Assembly: GCA_033980235.1 (NCBI GenBank)
Contig: CM067059.1
Location: 11,780,100 to 11,844,099, forward strand
DNA: 64,000 bases
Direction: 5' to 3'
Source: Diadema setosum
Lineage: Eukaryota > Echinodermata > Echinoidea > Diadematoida > Diadematidae
Shown: one piece after another, positions 55,440-64,000 of the stretch
Position numbering within the stretch: position 1 is the stretch's first letter
How the letters are laid out: every line of letters begins with the position of its first letter
Translations under genes and position numbers: made by a program
The notes under the pieces: generated by a model
The model's database searches: none
What the model saw: the letters and a program-made list of their open reading frames with translations, nothing else
What the model was told of the DNA's origin: nothing

Positions 55440-55650
55440 TTCATTCATTTCATTTCATTTATTTCATTCCTTCTTTCTTTTTCGTCAAACATAACACGAA
55501 ATGTATCAGAAGATATAACATAACATAGGCATGTATTCGACTTTACATGGTAGATAATGGTTAACAAATACGAAATTATACATGCATACCGGTAAAATAC
55601 AAAGTTATGTTTGGAGGAAAAAAAAGAGAAAGAACTGAGTGGTTCACTGA
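55440..55650. repeat. Dispersed repeat H, copy 2
   Basis: TTTCATTCATTTCATTTCAT, CAAACATAACACGAAATG and TTATGTTTGGAGGAAAAAAA, in the order seen at 39130-39280. Confidence 0.5.
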
Positions 55651-57600
55651 AAAGCATGCTTGTAAATTGTGAACCACTCAAAGGATTCTTTGATGATGAG
55701 GATGATGTAATCGTCCTTGTAATTCTGGTATCCATGGAGACGAGATGGATAGTGGAGTCATTTATAATGATCGAGTTAGTTCTGAATTGAGTACCCAAAG
55801 TTGTATTATGGAGGAAAGACGGCAAAAATCTTGTTTTCCTTTTTTTAACCTTCTTTTCAATATCCTTCCTGTTTTCTGAATCACCATCTCATCTCACAAG
55901 CTGTCTACGGACAGAGTAATCTGCTGGTTTTACACTGGTGTCAACAACAGATCAAAAATTTCATCACTTTCTTCATCGGCAGGAAGTTTGCTTTAGCCAA
56001 AATATGGACTGCACATGTGCGGGTCAACTTTATAGCCTTTATCAAGACAATAGTAATTATGTCTTCTGAAAACGCCGATATGTTGAGGGTTATTGTCGAA
56101 ATGCATCCGGCCAAGTCCTATTATTTAGATAAGATTAAGATTCACATTCGCAGCTAGGGAATGATAAACAATTACCTGTAAGGTAATGAAACACCGACCG
56201 ATCACTATTGTATTTTTGGCAAGTGCATGCATTTTTCAAAAGAATGCCTAATCCGTGTTCTTATCGAATTGCCGATGATTTTTAGTCTTAACTTCCGCCC
56301 AGAATTCTGATCTAGCGTATTAATGTATATGCTGACTTTGTAGGGCCTAATAACAGTGAACGTGATCGCAATCAATGTTTATGGTTGTCTTCTCGTTAAA
56401 GAAAAACTACTTCAGACTGGAACGCAGGCTAGATACGCCTGGTGGAGAGGGCACACAATTTTCTCACCTGCCTGGCATAAAAAGGTTATAGAATGCTGGC
56501 AGATTTTGCCGTGGATTATGGAGCTTACCTGGTGAGTCTTTTTCGATCATGACAGGCCAGAGGTTATTGCACCCAAAAGAATTCCAGGAAAGACAGGGAA
56601 ATTACTACATGTTATGTGTCTGGTAGCTTTTTTTTTTTGGGGGGGGGGGGGGGGAGGGGGCAGATCTATGACTTGGAAAAACGAAGATATCTCAATGTAA
56701 TGTCTTTGTTCTTCTCCAATAGTGACACAAAGGCTGCATAATACACATTATGCTCCTAAAATCGTTTTTGAATCTTCAATAACCTCTTCATTTATTTATC
56801 TTCTTGATTTATTTTCATTCATTTTTTTCATTCATTCATTTCATTCATTCATTGTTCATTGACCGAATGATTAACGACTTGCATTCTGTAAAAACAAAAC
56901 AAAACAAAACAAAACAAGTTATGGAATAGTTGATTCACGTCCTCCGATGTGATAGTGTTGTTTCGTAACGTCAATCTGTCACTTCCGAGTTCACTTACTT
57001 AGACAAAGGTAAAAAAAAAATAGAACAGGTTTCTAGAAGTATGTCGGTTCTTATATTTTGGTGAGCATTTGTGAGGTTGCGTGCACTTCACACCACATTG
57101 ATGAGTTTTATAGATTTTTCTTCTGTTTGAAAATTGACTTGCAAAAGTTTACAAGGATATTTTTGTCAGTGAATTTTCATCACACACACTCAACGATGAA
57201 CAGTTTACTAGTCAGTGTTTCATTCGAAAAAAAAAATGTTCTTGGACTTGGTAATTATATTGATTCCAAATATCAAAAAAGTACAACACGTAACGATCAT
57301 TAGTTAGCAAAGTTAACACAAATGAGTAATATAAGTAATCTAAAAGGTGAAATCATGCTGTATACTTTCTTCTACGGGTACTTCCATTAAAAGTATCAAA
57401 AGGTGCCTGAATCATAAACGAATAAAAATGCACAAATCTCATGGAATCTTTTCAAGGTTAGGTTCTAACTATACGCACTTTCCTTCTAACCCTCTCCTAG
57501 TTTAGTCTCTTTCCTCTCCCATCGCTTGATGGACCTTTGATTGCAAACTTTTTTCAACTATCCAATGTACTGTAATATAATGTGTTATACAATAACATGA
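55651..57600. other. No gene recognised; (AAAAC)n and a long G-run
   Basis: T-run joined to a G-run at about 56631-56655; ATTC-type repeats at about 56815-56855; (AAAAC)n at about 56889-56916. No supported exon. Confidence 0.45.
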
Positions 57601-57817
57601 TATAACATAATATAATATAATATAATATAATATAATATAATATAATATAATATAAAATAAAATAATATAATATAATATAATATAATATAATATAATATAA
57701 TATAATATAATATAATATGATATAATATAATATAATATAATATAATATAATATAATATAATATAATATAATATAATATAATATAATATAATATAACATAA
57801 TATAATATAATATATAA
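57601..57817. repeat. (TATAA)n pentanucleotide satellite, about 215 bp
   Basis: Over 40 units of TATAA with rare variants (TATAACATAA at the edges, TATAAAATAAAATAA near 57651, ATATGATATAA near 57716). Because 5 is not a multiple of 3 and no unit forms a stop on the minus strand, a 119-codon Tyr/Ile/Leu frame is open; it is not a gene. Confidence 0.95.
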
Positions 57818-59824
57818 TTATCTTTCTGGCCCTGTCTGTCCGTATATGTGTAATGTATCATTTTTCAATTTTCAGGAAAAAAATCTGTCAAAGTAAAGAC
57901 GAAAAGATATAACACATATAGTTTCCTTGAAACAGTTTAATAGTATATCGATCGTTTCAATACTGTAGGAGATCGCACAAACCTTGGCTTTGGACACAGA
58001 GGATACTCATGAGAAGCTATATGTATACAGATGAAATGGGTGATATTTCGAATGAATGAAACAGGGAATAGCACAGGGAGACATATACGTAGGAAAACAC
58101 TGTATTGAGCGTATGTGTACGAGCTATAGAGAGAGATGGATAGATACTACGACTGACGAAAATAATGGCGACGGACGGGCAGAGTGGAAGATGGACGAGG
58201 TATAGAGTGCAGGGGAACTTTCCAAACATATCCCCTGGATGACTCCAGGATAACTCATGAGGCGAGAATATACTAGCAGATAGGGAGACCGGGATATACC
58301 CACGGTATCATGTGTTAGAAAAAACATCCGCCGACAAAAAATGAGCTCTCGAAACCGAGCGAAAATCACTCCCGATCCTCATAAAAAACTGGGTCAAGAA
58401 CACCCACGATCCGAGAAAATCACGTTCTTTCTATCGGAGGGGAAGAGAGAAAAGAGACAGATACAAAAGAGAAAGAAGAGAAAGATCTCTGATCCCCATC
58501 AAGATGATAAATGTGGACACCCTTCATCACGAACTGCATTACAACTTATCCACCGATGTAACCTCTCGCCGATACCTTCGGCTTTCCGCCGCTGAGGGAC
58601 ACGATGTGTGATGTCACCGGGGCTTTTTTTTTTTCGTTCTCTTATATTCTCTCTGCGTGTATAGTATGGTTGTATATATTCTTGCGAACTGTTATGTATT
58701 TGACCTGATGTACCTATTGCCGTCACATTTCAACTCAGAGCAATGTATCACCTCGCAGTATCACTCAGAAAAATCTACGAGGTATTTTAAGGGGATTCCA
58801 TAGGTGACGGTAGTATATTTTTGCATCGTCATTTTGTTATAAAAGTAGCCTCCCTCGCCAAAAAAAGAGGCCCTCCCAACACAGAAAAGCTACCTCAAAA
58901 GAAAGTTGAAAGCAAATCACAATAATCTACGGAAACTCGCTGTGGTTGAACAAATTGTTGCATTATAATCAGCGAGTTATCATGAATGGCGCAGCCCGGA
59001 CGCCAGAAAATAAAAAATAAAAAATAAAAAAGATGGGACTGGTTTTATTCACTTGACTGCTATGTCAAATGAATGAAACCTATACAACATATTGATTTGA
59101 TACAAGGAATTATCATTCTCGTAGTCGCATCCATAGAAACAATGTTTTCATGGTAGAGTCCACAAAAGATATCAAAAACATTTTGTTTTGTCACAACAAC
59201 CTACAAGTTATCCATCCGTCGCAAACTTCATCATCAATCTGTATGACTAACCATGATTTGGGGATGAAAATACAGCATGATAAGACCAAGCTTTCATTTC
59301 TCAGCCGCTCTTCATGTAGACCCCTCCTTGACTCTGTCCGTCGAAACATATTCCTTTAAACGTACCTCCCAAGAGAATCGACCATCTGATTGCTCTTCTC
59401 ACTATAACACAGCTCTACACAGGCCATTCTCAGCATTGCTTCCTGTAATGAACACGACATTACGCGTCACTCCACTCGTACTCCAGGCATCCGTAATAGA
59501 GCTTCCATGATGTCGGACGTATCATATCGGTAAATAGGTTCTGTTTCCGCCCGACCCCCTCCCTATTTGCTGTATTCCCTTAAAACTCTTGTTCGACACT
59601 AGTTCGATAAAGACAGATGATCTGCTAATTTTCTCTTTTAAACAGTCTCAGTATGGTCACTAAATTTGTAAACTTTCATTTTGGAAGTATGATGGATGAA
59701 AAAACAAATATAACACGCGTCCTGTTCCTGTCGTGGTTTAACCATGCTTGATTAAAGAAGATTTTACACTTTGATATCAAATTGTTTTGAATCATATTGT
59801 TTGTTATTGTGTTGCATATAAAGT
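57818..59824. other. No gene recognised
   Basis: 58330-58610 has a Lys/Arg-rich plus-strand frame (84 codons from 58341) with mixed composition, but no motif I know. A (AAAAT)n patch lies at about 59006-59030. Confidence 0.4.
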
Positions 59825-60086
59825 TTTGTATTGTATTGTATTGTATTGTATTGTATTGTATTGTATTGTATTGTATTGTATTGTATTGTATTGTATTGTA
59901 TTGTATTCTATTCTATACATTCTATTCTAGAGAATATATTCTATTCTATTCTATTCTATTCCATTCTATTCTATTCTATTCTATTCTATTCTATTCTATT
60001 CTATTCTATTCTATTCTATTCTATTCTATTCTATTCTATTCTATTCTATTCTATTCTATTCTATTCTATTCTATTCTATTCTATTC
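59825..60086. repeat. Adjoining (TTGTA)n and (TTCTA)n pentanucleotide satellites
   Basis: About 16 TTGTA units (59825-59905) change without a gap into TTCTA units. A short break follows (about 59916-59939, with TTCTAGAGAATATATTC), then about 29 more TTCTA units with a single TTCCA variant near 59969. The 130- and 102-codon frames here are repeat translations. Confidence 0.95.
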
Positions 60087-60826
60087 CAGAGACTCAAGAT
60101 GTCGTGAAGATATCGATAAGTATACAACAAAAGAGTTAGTTTCTAACGTGCAATATACCCCACCACCACCACCACAAACACACATGTGACATTTTTCTGT
60201 TACGTTTTTTTATCTTTATAGCATAGTCAGAGTGGAAATTGCAAGAGCCATCACGTACCAGAAGTGTCAAAGACTGAGGCGCGATCTATCTGTTACCCCT
60301 TCCTCCACCCCTCCTTTTACCCGTTGCAGTGCTTTGCATCGACACGAACACTGTAGGGGCAGATTATGAGCTATTCTCTCTGATTCGATCGGTTTATAGA
60401 AGTAATATATAGACGGAGAGATGGAACTTGACCTCGACGTTACGGGCCGTAGTACTCCAATGACGGGCGAAATAAGATCACGGGGTCGTGTACTTCTGTC
60501 CGGTGAGAGCATCCCGATGACTGAGGTCTCGGATCCGCGTTTACATCACACCCCCGTCCTTTACGGAGCGATGGGATTGAGACGCGGGGGATAACATTTG
60601 TCTTATCCTGGGTGTCGTATCGTGTATCACCCCAGTGGATACATCGCGCAGCTCGACGCGGCTGTTCTGACATCCCTCCTCCCCTCCCCCGTCTCCATGG
60701 AGACAACAATTTGACCTTCTACTTTCACTATGTCAAACTAATGTTTCCTGCTCATCTATCTTGAATTAGCTTGGATTATGCGAACTTTAAAAATCGTCTT
60801 GTCTCAAAGTGTTACACGAAGACAGT
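60087..60826. other. No gene recognised; CpG-rich patch
   Basis: A (CCA)n patch (about 60160-60174), then 60420-60700, which is noticeably richer in G+C and CpG. Minus-strand frames at 60267-60709 are unrecognised. Could be regulatory or a first exon, but there is no evidence for either. Confidence 0.35.
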
Positions 60827-61224
60827 TTAAAGGGACTGTACAGTACTGGTTCAGGGGAGGATTCAGGTTTATAACATTCCTTACAGTGAGATAAGGAGAA
60901 ACCTCTTATGAAATATGAAAGAGCATGTAATTTTAAGAAGGATTCAACATTTATTTGATGAAAATTGTTTTTCAAATGGCCGAGATACAAAAAAAAGAGA
61001 TAATAATAAAAGGCGACAATCCACGCCTTTTATTAGGAACTCTTAGTTTCACATTGTTTTTGGATATCTCAGTCATTTCAAAAGCGATTTTCATCGAATA
61101 AACTTTTGATTTCCCTTAGAAATGTATGCTCTTTGACATCTCATCTATAGAGTGGTTTCTGAATATCTCGCAAAACATTAGAAGCTAAATCCTCACCTCA
61201 ACCAGAACTGTACAGTCCCTTTAA
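60827..61224. mobile_element. Hairpin MITE family A, copy 5 (TTAA-bounded, reverse orientation)
   Basis: Starts TTAAAGGGACTGTACAG and ends CTGTACAGTCCCTTTAA, orientation as copy 3. Both arms present. Here both outer ends read GGGACTGTACAG, whereas most copies have GGGTGTGTACAG on one side. Confidence 0.9.
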
Positions 61225-61699
<475 letters not shown>

Positions 61700-61795
61700 T
61701 GATATAATACCAATGGTACCAGAAATAATGTACTACTAATAAAACTATTACTTTTGTTTATTATTAGTGTTGTTATCACCTAATCATTATTATTT
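61700..61795. other. AT-rich flank
   Basis: Low-complexity AT-rich sequence between the histone fragment and the (CAT)n array. Confidence 0.5.
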
Positions 61796-61830
61796 TCATC
61801 ATCATAATCATCATCATCAACATCATCATC

Positions 61831-61879
<49 letters not shown>

Positions 61880-61905
61880 CCATCATCATCATCACGATCA
61901 TCATT
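61796..61905. repeat. (CAT)n trinucleotide array
   Basis: About 110 bases of CAT/ATC units with scattered CAC, AAC and CGA variants. Confidence 0.9.
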
Positions 61906-62927
61906 ATTACCAGTATTTCAGGTTCTCGACATAATTCTATGTAAAAAGGTTGTTTAACATTCTGAAGATAAAACTAAAATGTGTGCTTTTATTTCACACG
62001 TATTGTTCATGCTAACTTAACAGTTTAATCCTCCACTTTATTATGTGCTTTGAAGCGTTTGCACACGATTTCATTCTGAGCTCGACAGGTGAACTTTGCA
62101 ACCGACGAATCGATATCAAATGTCAGGTGCAACACTCTTTTGAAATTTTATTTAGCTCTTCGAATTTGTCCCCAATTTGTCACGTTTTTTCTTGTTCTTT
62201 TTTCCAGCCACCCCTCTCTCATCGAGAGGGAGAGAATGTGAAGCAACTTGTATCAGCTGCTGCTTTACAAAAGGAGGTCAAATATTTGGATGATTGACGG
62301 GGAAAATTACAAGGCGAGAAAAGTTGACTCGCTCCACTGAGATCCATTCGCCACTTTTCGCTTAAGCCCATCAGCGAAAATAAAGGCGTGGGACTTCTGT
62401 CAACGGGGCACAAGGGGCCTGAAGAATTTTTGCCGAGGTATGATAGGGAGAGATCGATTCTGTTTTGTGAGGGACCGCCAGAGAATTTGTGGTGAAACTT
62501 TGATTGTTTTTTTTTCCTTCCCACTCTTGTGAAAAAAGAACTCAAAACAGTAAAGACACCAAAATATGCAAGACAGATTTAGACATGAAAATTTGATTAA
62601 CGCTGGATATTTATACTGTTATGTAAATAGTGTCAAAATTGATATGTTTCACTATAGAGGTATATGTCAATGTGATTATTTATAGTATAAGAAACCACAA
62701 AAGCTAAATAAAATGGTCTAATATAGGCATAAAAATAATTACTTAAGAATATCCCGCCTTTACTCTAACTCATGTTAAACTAATTTCAAAGATGTATGAT
62801 TTGTCCCACATTAATTATAGAACAATAATAACATTGGCAGGATATAGCGGGCAACCAGCATATTTTGAAGTTTAGATGCGGCAAGGCGTGAGTGAGCCTA
62901 GGCATTCAAAAATATACTGATTGATTT

Positions 62928-62930
<3 letters not shown>
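61906..62930. other. No gene recognised
   Basis: The frames at 62043-62297 plus and 62219-62545 minus (108 codons) are unrecognised and lack splice support. Confidence 0.4.

Positions 62931-62999
<69 letters not shown>
62931..62999. repeat. (CA)n microsatellite
   Basis: About 65 bases of CA with one CGAA interruption near 62970. Confidence 0.95.
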
Positions 63000-63003
<4 letters not shown>

Positions 63004-63489
63004 ATGTTTTTCAAATCATTCTGAGACTTTGGACATTCGAAATTTTGACTTGTAAACACATAAAAGAAGGAGAAGTATATTTTACTTTCCCTCAAAATCA
63101 TTTTAATTTGTAGCTCTTTCTTATTCAGTGCCTGCGAATTCATGAAGGCTACATGCATGGTGACGGACCAGAAACATATTCCCACACAGGAAATACACAT
63201 CATCTTTACTGCGCATGTCATTTTTTTTTTCGAGTAAGTGCTACGTTATTGTATACAATGAATGAGTGAACATATAAAAAACAGACATAATTATGAGGAC
63301 AATGAATTAGACAAAATTGAAAGGAGCAAGAAGGGGACGAAGGGAGAAGAAAAACGGAAGAAGGGTAGACAAATGGGAAATCAAGCCGGCAAAAAAAAAA
63401 GACAGACAGAAAAGGGAATAATAAAAATACAGCTACAAAATTGACGTTTATTGATATTGAACGGGAAGGGGATAAACGAAAATGATGAA
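63000..63489. other. No gene recognised
   Basis: AT- and purine-rich sequence. The Lys-rich 60-codon plus-strand frame (63262-63444) is low complexity. Confidence 0.45.
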
Positions 63490-63494
63490 TTAAT

Positions 63495-63622
63495 CAGGGT
63501 CGGATCCAGGAATTCCGTAAATTCCTTTACAAAAAAATAAAGGGGTAGCGCACGCACTCCTCCACCATTTTTTCTTTTAGATTTCTTTTGTTTTAACAAA
63601 AAAATAAAGGATCCGCCACTGG
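63495..63622. mobile_element. Short MITE (TIR GGTCGGATCC / GGATCCGCC) with TTAAT flanks
   Basis: CAGGGTCGGATCC at the left and GGATCCGCCACTGG at the right, bordered by TTAAT on both sides (63490-63494, 63623-63627). ACAAAAAAATAAAGG occurs twice inside. Non-coding. Confidence 0.65.
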
Positions 63623-63627
63623 TTAAT

Positions 63628-64000
63628 AAGAGAAGAAAAACTGACGAGAAATACACTGCGATAAGAAAATTAAATAGGGAGAGATGGGAAGAAAGAATGA
63701 ACAAGGTGGAGACAAGAAGAGCAACGTGACAGAGAACGACCAGGAGGAGAAAGGCGAACGACACAGACAAAAGGTATGGCTATGCTCAAAGGAAGAATGG
63801 GAGAAATTTGGAGAATAAGATTCCGAGAAAGAAGATGTAATTTGTACAATGCTTACTGTCCTCTCTTCTTCATGATATACGAAAAGCCCAGATGCTTTAC
63901 ATTATTGAAGAGCGAAGATGAAACTTTCATTATTGGGTAGTCGAGAAGATACTTATCCGTAGGACCTGGAAGTTTATCCGAAGGAATTCTCTGTCTTCTA
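63628..64000. other. No gene recognised
   Basis: Purine-rich sequence. The 129-codon minus-strand frame (63381-63770) is hydrophobic low complexity spanning the MITE and is not accepted as a gene. Confidence 0.4.

Noticed and set aside
57502..60189. Frames of 102-130 codons with Tyr-Ile-Leu or Phe-Tyr-Ser-Ile-Leu repeats
   Set aside because: They are translations of TATAA, TTGTA and TTCTA arrays, open only because the units contain no stop in that strand.

Overview
The window looks like AT-rich, gene-poor nuclear DNA of an animal. It has no operons, no bacterial-type gene density, no tRNA or rRNA I could find, and no clearly complete gene. It is dominated by short inverted-repeat transposable elements, pieces of non-LTR retrotransposons, and simple repeats. 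Several dispersed motifs are ones I associate from memory with marine deuterostomes, most likely a sea urchin or other echinoderm. They are the CCTCCGC...GGGAGG repeat near 4.4 kb, the TGTCTATAGCGGCCACC element near 32.4 kb, the GGTGATCCGAG hairpin near 22.6 kb, and the AGGTCA-rich repeat at the start. The taxon call is an inference.

Layout. 0-9 kb: single-copy-looking sequence with homopolymers, a TTAA-flanked piggyBac-like element (6.4-7.1 kb) and TA-type MITEs. 9-14.1 kb: fold-back repeats and a three-layer nest of elements. 17-18 kb: one MITE. 18.3-22.7 kb: a composite region holding, on the minus strand, a truncated retrotransposon ORF1-like protein (19.16-19.72 kb) and an unexplained possible terminal exon (18.7-18.93 kb). 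23-29.8 kb: more MITEs, and a broken reverse-transcriptase gene (25.9-26.9 kb) into which two MITEs have jumped. 28.3-37.5 kb: the densest cluster of TTAA-bounded hairpin elements, including two copies of a 1.03 kb palindrome. 39-45 kb: palindromes, CpG-rich unique sequence and microsatellites. 50-54.3 kb: the best hint of a host gene, a minus-strand exon coding about six degenerate 20-residue units, next to a damaged duplicate and cut up by transposons. 55-64 kb: purine tracts, pentanucleotide satellites, one more MITE, and a 54-bp piece of histone H3 coding sequence set between 14-bp direct repeats.

Main theme: at least sixteen insertions are bounded by TTAA, from about eight unrelated sequence families, most able to fold into hairpins. 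For two of them the empty site can be read inside the window (a broken reverse-transcriptase codon series at 26.6 kb, and paralogous copies of another repeat at 51.1 kb), so TTAA targeting is shown directly. Both copies of the 1.03 kb palindrome lie directly against the same end of another TTAA family and share a single TTAA with it. The autonomous transposase is not in this window.
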